Of a stretch of DNA of 64,000 bases, positions 1 to 10,700 are shown in pieces. The notes below the pieces were generated by a model, which ran no database searches, was not told the origin of the DNA, and worked only from the letters and a program-made list of their open reading frames with translations. Source of the DNA: Siderastrea siderea (Eukaryota > Cnidaria > Anthozoa > Scleractinia > Rhizangiidae); assembly GCA_964030785.1 (NCBI GenBank), contig OZ034976.1:3244701-3308700 (forward strand), written 5' to 3'. The position numbers and the translations under genes were made by a program. How positions within the stretch are numbered: position 1 is the stretch's first letter; the number at the start of each line of letters is the position of its first letter.

Positions 1-463
1 CTCAGTAGTGATTGAGAAGGAACCTTGCCACCACCTTGTTCAAAATTGCTTGTACAGTACATTTGCTGTCAAACAGTTACCGATACACTTTCTCCATGTT
101 TCATGCACAGAGAAACGTAACATTGAGAAGAGTTCAATCACTGTTTCTGTCAGTGATGTTTTGTTTTTTGATAAATAACATAGCTGATTCACTTAGATGA
201 GACAAAGTTGATGACATCGTTTCACATTTTTCAAACGTTTTTGTTGAATGTTGGTTCTTGCATGGTTCAATTAACTTCCAATACTGAAAACTACATTTAA
301 TAAATAAATGCCAGGCCCCGAATAAACGCCAGGTCTACGAGGCCCAGTTTTAAATAAACGCCCCTGGCGTTTAATCAAGAAAATACGGTATCTGTTGCTA
401 TAAAATAGGAAGTGTATTTGTTACAAAGCAAAAGAACAAAAATTCAATCCAAAAACAAATTTT
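1..463. other. No supported gene; MITE-like remnant near 300-390
   Basis: No exon with convincing coding content is visible. Around 300-390 there is a short repeat built from ATAAACGCC units that ends in AAGAAAATACGG. Similar material recurs near 23655-23893, so this is probably a MITE remnant. The open frame at 12-200 has no recognisable domain. Confidence 0.4.
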
Positions 464-670
464 AACCCTTTCACTCCCACAGTCACTTATGGAGACAATT
501 AGATGATTCTAACTTCTGAGTCTGTGGATGAAATGCTATGGTGTGACCATTCAAATGAAACCTCGTCAGCAGTACTTTCACATGGTACTATATTTCAGTA
601 TTTTACAAAATGAAATTTGGGATTCGTCTCGAATTTTGATTTTAGGCACTCTTGGGAGTGAAAGGGTTAA
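464..670. mobile_element. Foldback MITE, TTTCACTCCCA family, complete copy
   Basis: The sequence begins AACCCTTTCACTCCCA and ends in its inverted complement, and TTAA lies at both outer edges. The interior carries the phrases AAAGTACTGCTGA and GATTTCATCCACAGACTC or their complements. These recur near 13.1, 13.9, 26.9, 27.9 and 33.3 kb, so this is a multi-copy non-autonomous family. There is no coding potential. Confidence 0.75.
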
Positions 671-1360
671 AATACCTGTTGGTACACCCTGCTCAAAGTA
701 GCTTTCAGTTATATCAATTATTGTTGGTAGAGTAAAAAGTTAAATTCTACCTTAATAGCTGGTGAAAAATGTTTAAATAGCCTACAATTTCAATTGAACT
801 CAGTAATTGAGGTTCACTGTAAAATAAAATGCCAGTTATAAATTAATAAGCAACGTAGCATCCTCAATAACTCTGTTATCAGCCTTTTTATTGCTGTTTA
901 CTGGTGATAATATGACGTAACATATTGAGCAGCCCTTATTGCAAGAAATTCATGTGGTGACAAATTTTGGTGTTGTTCCTCAAGTCATGGAAAGTTGATC
1001 ACTGTATTGGTAGTTCATAGGTGTCTTTCTCATGTCCATTACGCTAACCATTTCACATGTGGAACATTAGAATTCACATCTGACATGCTATCATCTGACA
1101 TGGGATCACAGGGGTCAGGGGTTTCATTCCATTTGTATCCTTAAACCTTTTTTCTAGGCCATAAAAAGTTGCTTACACACTGCAAAGAACATTCCTCTGC
1201 TTGTTCCTTCATAAAGACTCAAAAATTCCTTCAAAAGCAAAATTGTACCCCTTTCAAAGTCACAGAATTTTCATCACATTTCTTGCCTTATTGAACCTGT
1301 AATAGTTTACAATTTTAACAGAAAACACTGTCAGCAACACGTTATTTTCATTTGATTTTT

Positions 1361-4300
1361 TTATACCTTGAACTCCTGTCCAGAATACTTTTTTGCAAGT
1401 CTTTTGTATTTTTCTGCCTCTTGTAGATTTTTCTGAACACCATCGCCTACAGAATACATGCGACTCAAATTAGCACACGCCCATGGGTGCATCAAACCAC
1501 AACTTTTCAAAGACAGCTCAAAAGCTTGTGGCAAGTCCTTTGGAATGCCATCTTTCCCCATTAAGTAAATTACGCTCAAGTTAAAGCATCCATTACGATG
1601 TCCATAATCACACGACTTTCTGAACATTTCAATGGCCTTGTTCATGTCTTTCTGTATTGACGATCCTTTTACTCCGTTTTGATAAACAAGTCCAGCATTA
1701 TTGCAGGCTCCAGCACATTCATTATCACAGGCTTTGTGAAACAAACTCATTGCTTTTTCAGGATCTTTGTGTTCTGAAATGAAGACACAAGAATACCTTT
1801 ATTACTTCAAGGACAGACTTGCAGCCCTAGATTAAAGAGTTGCATTCAAATAATAAAATTTTGATAGGAATTTTTAACACTCTAACACCAATTGTGAACA
1901 AATGCAATGAATCAAGCCCTGGGTGGGGGGGGGGTACTCCCTTATATAAACTATATAGGTATGTGCGGCGCCAAAGGGTATGGTTTTCAGCCTTTTTGGT
2001 CTGAAAGAGGGTATAGATTTTGACCATTTTGGTCTGAAATAGGGTGAGGTTTGTGCACTCTGATATGGGATCTGGTATCGTTCTTACAAGAAGCTTTCTT
2101 TTTATTAATTTTCTTCTCCAAAGAACTGAGGTTTGATTAACGTTGGGAATTTGAAGCCCTTCTCAGATGTTTATGCAAATGAAATAGGATTAGGGTCTGG
2201 TCTGAAATAGGGTATCAAATTTTGGGTCAGGTCTGAAATAGGGTAGGGAAAATCACATATTTTTGTCTGAAATAGAGTAAGGGTTTCCAGAAGCATGCTG
2301 CACACCCCACCCAAATCTTCAGGAAGAACCTCCCCCCAGGGGAATCAAGCAAGCAAGCAATTTCAGGCACAAGTTAGTGTGAGGGTTTTACTGGGGAGTT
2401 GTGGGGGATCGGAGGTGTGAGTTCAGGAGGTAGGAATTTCCTGCCTTCTAAATGCTTTGTTACCTTCCTTTGCTAATCCCACAATCAGAGATTACCTCAA
2501 ACAGGTGAAAACTAATCTAGTACCCAAATATACTCCCCCCTATTTCTGTGATTACTAAGCCCTTAAAGCCCCACTATCAACATACAGATTCTCCTCTTGG
2601 GCTTCTGTAAGTCTATCAAGGTATGACTTGGGAGAATATGTTTAAACATCAAGACAATTTATCCTTGGTGATCATTTCCGTTATTCTCATGACTTGCATG
2701 TTTGACTAGGTAATGATATGGTAAGGAAGAAGTTACTGGTCACTTGAGGCGTAAAGGGTAAAACAACTGTACTGCATGTATTAAACATCCTTACTTGTAT
2801 GAGTAAGATAAATATTTCCTAAAGCAAAACAACTGTCAGGAAAGCCCAGCTCATCACAGGTGTAGTGATAAAGTTCCTTTGCTTTGGTCACGTTCTTCTC
2901 AACTGCCATGTAAAACTCTGCGAGTGAGTGGCAAGCTATTAAAGGAAATCACAAAGCAAGTAAAATAGAGGAAGGTCTTACATACTTCAAGTCAAACCTT
3001 GATGTAAGCAGATTTTTCCACACTTTGAAACATATAATTAGGTTACTAACAAAGTTACCAAGGTTTTAAATAAACAAATATGAGGCAACTGAAGATAGGG
3101 TGGCTTTGTTAATATCACGGAAAAGATCCTAAAGTGTCGGTATTGAATGAAAGCTGTTAGAAGAGTGCTTTACTTTCTCGTTTTTTTCTACTTAAAGCCA
3201 TAAAAATTTCAACAGAATTGATTGAATTTGCCACCATACTAATGTACCGGTCAAATGGAAGCTTCAACATCCCCCCCCCCCCTCCCCAGGCATACCCCAG
3301 GCATTTGACTATGCATCGTGCCCAGGGAGTGGGGAATTTGAATGTTGCCTTGGAAGCCAAAGGGTGGGGAATTTGAACCGGATTTATCTCTTGTTCTAAT
3401 GTAATATGCCCATGAATTTTTTCGGTTTTTGCAGAGTTTGACGGATTTACAAGATAGAATTTTGCCTTTGTTATGCGCCCATCAATTCGAAAGATTGGCT
3501 TGTACAAATTCCCTCCCCTTGGGGCAAAAAGCCGTTCAAATGCCCCATCAATTAATACTGAACTACCTCTCCTCAACAACAAATTGCGTCTTCAATCAAA
3601 CACTTTAACGTCTTTCAGAGAGAGATATGCTGAATGACAACTTCAAACTTCTTTTAAAGACCCTTATGAAAGAGCTGTTCACTAACAAGGGCGAAATTCC
3701 ATCTTGTAAATTCGTCAAACCCTGCAAAAAAAAAATTTCACGGGGGTATTACGTCAGAACAAGAGATAAATCCGGTTCAAGTTCCCCACCCCTCCAAGGC
3801 AACGTTCAAATTCCCCCCTCCCCGGGCATGATGCACAGTCAAATACCCGGGGTTTGCTCGGGAAGGGGGGATGTTGAAGATTCGAATTGATCAGCGCATT
3901 AGCGAATAACTCTTTCAAGAGGGAAATGGCATCTCTCTCTCTGAAAAGCGTGAACAGTGTTTGGTTAAAGACGACATCTTCCTTTAAGGAGAAGTATTTC
4001 AGTGCTAATTGGTGGGGCATTTGAACGGCTTTTCTGCCCCGAGGAGAGGGAATTTGAACAAGCCAATCTTCAAAAGTTCAAATGCCCGGGGGCGGGCATT
4101 TGAACTGGGACATATTGCATATAACTATAGCGATGTTTCTTAACCAGAGGCCTATTGGCTGGTAAAACAAAGAGCTCTTTTGTTTTAATGGTTGGCACAT
4201 TTAAATAACAAAAAGAACATTCCTAAACAGTGAACATCGCTATTAACTTACATTCTTTTTTCTTTGTACCATAGCACTCATGTTTGTATATTTCATGCAG

Positions 4301-4363
4301 TTGTTCAGCATATTCCTCAGCGGCTTTAGCAGCCTTGTCTTCAGAGACCAAATTAAAAGACAT
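1361..4363 (-). CDS. COA7: COA7-like Sel1-repeat cytochrome c oxidase assembly factor (3 exons)
   Basis: The exons on the minus strand are 4363-4252, 2935-2795 and 1773-1361. All introns are GT..AG and the phases close (1, 1), giving 666 nt and 221 aa, close to the 231 aa of the vertebrate protein as I remember it. The protein starts MSFNLVSEDKAAKAAEEY and is a string of Sel1/TPR-like helical repeats with regularly spaced cysteines (DSCFALG, GACNNAG, GCFNLS, WACANLSRMY). Paired cysteines in such repeats are typical of COA7, a soluble mitochondrial intermembrane-space protein needed for respiratory-chain complex assembly. The stretch CFNLS..+..G..G.PKD through WACAN.SRMY..GDGV is the most diagnostic. 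There is no obvious presequence, as expected for an intermembrane-space protein imported by disulfide trapping. It is divergent in head-to-head arrangement with the PI3K subunit gene. A generic Sel1-repeat protein is the alternative. Confidence 0.85.
1917..2342. repeat. G/C-capped interspersed repeat with GAAATAGGGT units (intact copy)
   Basis: This repeat lies in the last intron of the COA7 gene. It opens with CCCTGGG followed by a run of G and closes with a run of C and CCAGGGG, so the ends are inverted. Inside, the phrase GGTCTGAAATAGGGT occurs several times. A second copy, split by a LINE, lies at about 5601-5803 and 9785-9930. No coding potential is seen. Confidence 0.65.
3240..4100. repeat. 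Complex inverted repeat with GGGCATTTGAAC motifs
   Basis: Segments at about 3260-3400 and 3755-3885 are inverted copies of each other, as are segments at about 3490-3560 and 4000-4065. All carry variants of GGGCATTTGAAC or GGGGAATTTGAAC plus poly-C tracts. It sits in the first intron of COA7. The open frames here come from the repeats and resemble no protein I know. Probably two nested or rearranged MITEs. Confidence 0.55.
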
Positions 4364-4701
4364 CTTAAACAAACTACAAAAATGAAGAAATCATGAATCT
4401 TCTACTTCTATTCCCTCTTCTATTCCCTCTTCTATAAGCTAGAAAATGTTTCCTTCGTCAACTACAGGAAAGAGAAAAATGTTCCAGGCGTTCCAAAACA
4501 CCCTACGCGCCTGCATTAAGCGAGTTATTCACTGGCTTTTTTATTGCGGGCTCGTACTGTCAACGCGCGTGACGTCACGAAGTGGTGGTCATTGCTTCTT
4601 CAAGACAGCGCTCGATGAATCGAGACTTCCTTGCAGCTAACATGGGGTGAAAATTACTATGTCTAGTCTCTGATTGGGACGGTTCGCCTCCTGTTCGAAA
4701 G
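4364..4701. promoter_or_regulatory. Head-to-head (bidirectional) promoter of COA7 and PIK3R
   Basis: Only 338 bp separate the two start codons on opposite strands. The interval is locally CpG-richer than the surrounding DNA and contains a perfect palindromic cAMP-response/ATF site, TGACGTCA, at 4570-4577. No TATA box is obvious on either side. CRE-type sites are common in CpG-type bidirectional promoters. Joint regulation is an inference from the arrangement. Confidence 0.6.
4570..4577. promoter_or_regulatory. CRE/ATF palindrome TGACGTCA
   Basis: A perfect 8-bp CREB/ATF consensus 207 bp upstream of the COA7 start codon and 125 bp upstream of the PIK3R start codon. Being palindromic, it can serve both directions. 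Confidence 0.6.
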
Positions 4702-7700
4702 ATGGATTCAGGTTGGGCTCAATTCCGGGTTCTCTACAATTTTGAACCCCGGGATCGGAGAGACATTGCCATACAAGAAGGCGATATCATGATTGTAGCA
4801 AAGCCTGTTTTGGATTACTCAGACTGGCTTACAGGAGAGAACAGACGAACAGGCGAGGTAGGAGAATTCCCTGGCACTTATGTGGAATATGTTGGCGATA
4901 TAGAAATCCTTCCACAAGAGGAAAAAAATGCCAAACCGCCTGTGCCCCCACCAAGACCGCCCAGGATTACTTCGAAGCCTCCTGGTAAGTTAACTTTTCT
5001 CGTTTGCCTCTGTTCATTTGCATTAGCATGTTGTTAATTTTATAGTGGATGGACATTGTATTTCATTTTCATCGAAATAGCGGCAAGACAAGTTGTTTCG
5101 TTTGCGTTTTTCTAGAGAGAACTAGCCGTTGCAGTTCTAGTTAAATCTTAAGCCGAAAATATTTACCGATTTTAGCTAGCTTCCGTTAAGCGTCTTAGCA
5201 TTTTCTGCAAGCAGGAAGGATTGTGCATTTGACAATCGTCCCTTGTCTGAACCGATTCTTTTTTGTGTTTTGCTAAGTTTGATCGCATTGCAGTATTTTT
5301 GAAAGATTTATCAAACATAACAACCACAAGGTAACTTACGTTTTTAGTTCTTTCCATGCGAGACCCTTGTTGGGACCCTACATTTACATGTACATCCAAA
5401 ATTCAATAGAAACGTACTTGAAAATATAGTTCCGTAAATAAAGTGAAAAATAAAGAAGTGTCATAACTTTTAGAAAGGGAGTGTTAATTACTTTCAACAC
5501 TGTAAATCAATTAAGTGCTCCCTACTCCAGGCAGGGAGTAAAAATAATGAGGCTCCCATTTACACGTAGCTGAATTACTACCTTAGTGCCAAGCTTTAAA
5601 CCCCAGGGAGGGGGGGGGTGTACTCCCTTATATAAGCTAGATAGTTTTTGCAGTGCCAAAGGGTACAGTTTTCAAGCCGTTTTATTCTGAAATAGGGTAT
5701 AGATTTTGACCATTTTGGTCTGAAATAGGGTAAGGTTTGTGCGATCTGGTCTGCAATCCGGGAATGGTTTTTAGAAGAAGCCTTTTTCTATTATGTTCTC
5801 TTGAGTTACAACAACAAGCTTTATTACCAAATAGAAAAAGGAAAAAAAAGTTAAACTTTACAATATAATATATTAATACAAAAAAGAGGTAATGTTTACT
5901 CAGGATAACTATAAAGCTAATCGAGCTGAGTAAAACTAAGTGATGTTTAAGTACAGGAGGTAGGTTGGCACTAAAGCTTGGTGAAAGCAATTAATTAGTC
6001 AATTAAAAAAAAGAAGAAAAGAAGAAATAAAGAAAATAAATAAATAAATAAAAATAAACAAATAAATAAATAAAATAAATAAACAAATACCAGTTGAAAA
6101 CTCATGAACAGTAAGACTGTAAGATGTTTAGCTTGACTTTGTTTTTAAACGTTTTAAGGGGGAGGTATTTAATGCTTTCGCCAAGGTGATTCCAAACTTT
6201 TACAGCTGCAAAGCGAATGTTGAATTTACCATAGTTTATTTTGATGGTATTGATGTAATAGGTTGATTTAGAAGCAAGCCTAGTATTGTATGTTGAGTGT
6301 ACAGATGCTACTGTTTGAAAGAAATTTTCAAAGGAAGATGGAAGAAGATTATAGTAATAGTGATACATGAAGAGTGCATTGTGAAGGGTAACAAGATCAG
6401 TTAATTTAAGGATCTCTAATTCCTTAAAAAGAGGCTCAGAGTGTTCATCCGGTTTTGAAAAAGTTATAGTACGTATAGCTCTCTTTTGAAGAGTTATTAA
6501 GGGTTTAAGAGTAGTACTATAAGTATTGCCCCAAATTGATAAACCATAGGTGAGGAAGGGGTAGATAATTGAATAATATAATTGATGTAATATGTTTCTA
6601 TTTACATAATACCTAATTTTAGATGGCACTCCAATACCTCTCGAAACCTTCTTGCTCAATTCGTGTAAGTATGGTTTCCAGTTCAAATTGGAATCAAAAA
6701 TGAGTCCTAAATATTTAACTTGATTATCAGATTTCACAGACATATTGGAGATACTTTGATTCAACTTATGAGCTATTCTTCTTTGCGGAGAATGAAATAC
6801 CACAAAGCTGGTTTTTTCAATGTTCAGAGATAATTTGTTAACATATAACCACTGGCTTACCTTTTCTAGTTCTACATTTAAGTTGGTTTCTAAATTCAGA
6901 ATGCTAGGATTATTAAGAAACAAGTTTGTATCATCAGCAAAAAGGTGAAATTCTACGATATTGGAGCATTTAGGCATATCATTTATATATAAAAGAAAAA
7001 GAAGTGGGCCAAGCACTGACCCCTGAGGTACTCCACATGTAACAGGTTGGTAATCAGAATTAGTACCAGACAAAGAAACAAACTGTCTTCTGTTGCTTAA
7101 ATAAGAAACAAACCAATCATTTGGAGCACTTCGTATGCCATAATACTCCAACTTGGCTAATAAAATATTATGGTCTACTGTATCAAATGAATTACATAAA
7201 TCTAAGAAGATTCCACAAGAGTAGGTGCCATTAGCAATTGATCTTTGTATCTTATCGGTCAAGAGGAGAAGAGCATGGATGGTTGAATGTTTTGATCTAA
7301 AGCCAAACTGATTATTATGTAGTATAGAAAATTTCTCAAGATAGCTAATAATCCTATTATACATTAATTTTTCAATTAATTTATTAAATATGGAGAGCAA
7401 TGAAATAGGTCTATAATTGGAGACTAAATAACTAGACCCTTTTTTGTGAATTGGAACTACTCTGGCTACTTTGAATTGATCAGGCACCAAACCAGTAGAA
7501 AATGAGCAATTGAAAAGCAGCTGAAGAGGGATTGATAAAATGCCTTTTAAAGTCTTAAGAAGGGAGGTTGAAATACTAAATGGGCCAGAAGCCTTGGTTG
7601 AACTTAGGGACATAATTATATTTTTCAATCACCATTGAGGTGGTAGGTGACAAGAAAAAACTAGAGGCCTGTGGTTTATCTAAATAACAATTAAATGGTA

Positions 7701-10700
7701 GATTAGGTTTTGGTACAGTTGATGCCAAGTTTTTGCCAATATTAGAGAAATACTTATTCAATTTATCAGCAATGGCTTTATCATTTGTAATCTCATGTTC
7801 GTTAATAATTAATTTACTAGGCGAGGTGGAACCTTGGGACTTCAGACATATAAGTTGCTTTATTCCTTTCCAAATTTCTTTTGTTTTTGCCTTGTTGATC
7901 ATGAAATATTCTTTATAATAATTGGTTTTACTTAGTTTGAGTAGATGATTTAATTTGTTTCGATAACACTTAAATTTGGTATGGCTGTAACATGTACGTG
8001 TTTTCAGATAGTGCCTGTACAACCTATTTTTATTAATAATAGATACCTTTAATCCCGGAGTAATCCAGGGCTTTGTTTGAAATTTGGATTCCTTTCGGGT
8101 GAGTGGCTTTAAGGGTAAATGACTATTAAATAAATGATATTGCTTACTTTCGTATAAAACTTATCAAACATTTCAGTAGTATCTGATAGTCCATGAAATA
8201 AATTAGACCAGTCAATGGATCTAAATTCACTTAATAAAGCTTCTTCATTATAATTAGAATAATCTCGTCTAAAGCTTTTCTCTTTATATATTGAAAAAGC
8301 AAAACTCTCAATAATAAGAAAATTAGGCAAATGGTCTGTTAGATCATTTAATAAACTCCCACTGACTGTTTGATATTCGATCGAATTAAAGAATATATTA
8401 TCAATCAGTGTAGCGGAATGATTGGTTTACAATTCTTGTTGGTTTCAGTATGTGGGGCTCTAGAAAAAAAGAACCCAGAGTATTAATAAAATCCTCTGTT
8501 AAGGGATGTTTATCAAAGTTCAAGAGATTAATATTAAAGTCACCAGATATTAAGCAAAGTTTCCTCTCTTGATTGATTTTGCCAATAACCGAGTAAATTA
8601 AACTTATTTAGAAAGGTTTCGAGATTGGAAGAAGGATGTCGGTATACTACACCACATATCATATTGCTGTTTAAGTCATTCTCAATTTCAACCCATAACA
8701 TTTCACTTTCATCAGTGCTAGAAGTAAGGTCATATCTAACACTATATTGAATACCTTTCTTAATATACATACCAACTCCACCTGCCCTTTGTGTAGTGGG
8801 TTGAAAGAGGAATGAATAACCAGGCAGATCAAGATTAGAGATTTGTTCATTAGATCTGTTAATCCATGTTTCCGACAGACTTATAATGTTGAAAGAGTAA
8901 TTCAAATCATTAAGGAACTGTTGTAGGTTATCAAAGTTTGCCTGGATACTTCTTATATTACAATTGAGGAGTGAAAATGCCTTGTTTGAGCAACTATTAA
9001 TTTCAGGTGAACAGTGAAATTTATGTATATCAAAGTAATTAAAATTAACTTTCGAAAGGTGTGTTGGATTCAGGGTCAGAATTAGATAAGTGTGGAATAT
9101 TACCAATATTTGATATAGTCTGTAGCACTGGTAAATCTTCCAGAATAGCATTTACACTATTCTTTGAGCACAAGCAGCTTAACTTGGAATTATAGGACAG
9201 CTTAATAAGCTCATTATCTTCAATTGAGTGAAATGGAAAAGTTGACTGGCTGCATATCTGGCAGGTCCACCCAAGGCTACTGGACTTAAAGTACTTGTAA
9301 TCAGCTAGAGTAAGGGATGTGCAATTAAAGTGGTAACAAAGATTACACAGACTACATATCAATTTCTGCCCATTACTCCTAATTAACTTATCACAGATAG
9401 CACATGGGAATCTACCAGTATCTAGTCTTAACTTTGTTGCACTTAGCTTGGCGAGGCAGATACTTCAGTAGTTGTTGAACTGGTTGATTCAGATGTTGGT
9501 CATCGTGGTTGCAGTTTTTCCAAATCCCCAACTGATGTAATACGTGACGCTGGTGTGTGCTCATTACGCCTCAAATATATCACTCCATAAAATGTCCAGA
9601 TAAACTTGTAATCCTGTTCCTTGCGAAACTTGAGGCATTTCTTCAACAACTTTCTTTTCGCTTCTGTTAGGCTTTCTTGGATAAAGAGATTGTTTTCACC
9701 GTAGCGCCCCAGGCCAATGTCGCTAATATTATAGCTTTTCAACTTTGGTCTAGCTTTGTAGAAATGGTCTAGCTTTTGAGAAATGGTTTTTGATTGATAT
9801 TGCAAATTTGAAGCCCTTCTCAAATGTCTATGCAAACCAAGACAGTCTGGGCTGCTCTGAAATAGGGTAAGAAAAATCACATATTTTGGTCTGAAATAGG
9901 GTGAGTGCACTGCACCCCCCCCCCCCCCCCCCCCGTATGAGGATTAAGGAGAAGGAAAAAAGGAAATACACTGTATCCTGAGGATTAATTATTACACCTC
10001 TGTCTCTGTAGTCAGAAGGGTTTGGGGGGGGGGGGGGGTGGGGTAGATCTGTTCAAAGGAGCTAAATGTTAGATTTTCTGAGTAGAATTTGAACCACAAA
10101 CTTTTAAAGTGGACGAACTTGAACCACAACTACCCTCCCCCTTACAGTACGATGTATACTTCTCCCACCAGTTTTGGATAGTACTGTTGATTGCTTAATT
10201 GCAGCCTTGCCCTTTTTTCCTCAGATACAGAACATACCCTGATTCAGAATTCAGCAACTAAACCAGTTTGGTGTTCCCAGTGTAAGTAATGTCTGAAGTT
10301 TGGAACCTCTAACTTAGAGATTGGCAGAGTAACTTAATCCACAGTAGGGATTATAATTCTGTAAACATTTTTATGGCTCATTCTGACACAAATGCAAGTT
10401 TGTATCAGTAGTATAAAAGCTTGTAAAGAGCTCGGTGACATCATGTTTCTTTGGAAAAAAAAGTTAAAATGCATCTTCAGCGTAGGCATAGTATCATAAT
10501 ACTGTGATTGGAACTTTACAAGGGATCTGAGGTATTACATGTATGTTAACATCATTTTGTTGACAACCATCATTATGTTTGATCTGGACTGGAGGCTTTG
10601 AAGCCTCATTCATCAGTTTTTTTTGGGGTGTAACTCCTCAGATGTTGTGATTTGCAAGACATATATTCAGTAAGTGTTGTAATATTATCCCCTTTTATGA

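Larger units (their letters stand above)
5804..9784 (-). mobile_element. L2/CR1-like non-LTR retrotransposon, 5'-truncated and frameshifted
   Basis: Reading the minus strand, the element enters near the end of ORF1 (9785-9500, ..[20 protein letters not shown]..). It then has a PHD-type zinc finger (about 9420-9240, cysteines in CAIC..CSLC..H..C..W.C..C), an apurinic-type endonuclease (about 9000-8560, with SETW and the GGVGMY block) and a reverse transcriptase (7628-6102). The 3' side ends in simple A-rich repeats (AAATA)n around 6000-6090. Flanking halves of one interspersed repeat show that it inserted as a unit. Frame changes between 8590 and 7620 make it inactive. Order and motifs fit the L2/CR1 group. 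Exact clade is an inference. Confidence 0.85.

Noticed and set aside
3157..3582. 141-aa minus-strand open frame in COA7 intron 1
   Set aside because: Composed of the inverted repeat with poly-C tracts. No domain, and it lies inside an intron.
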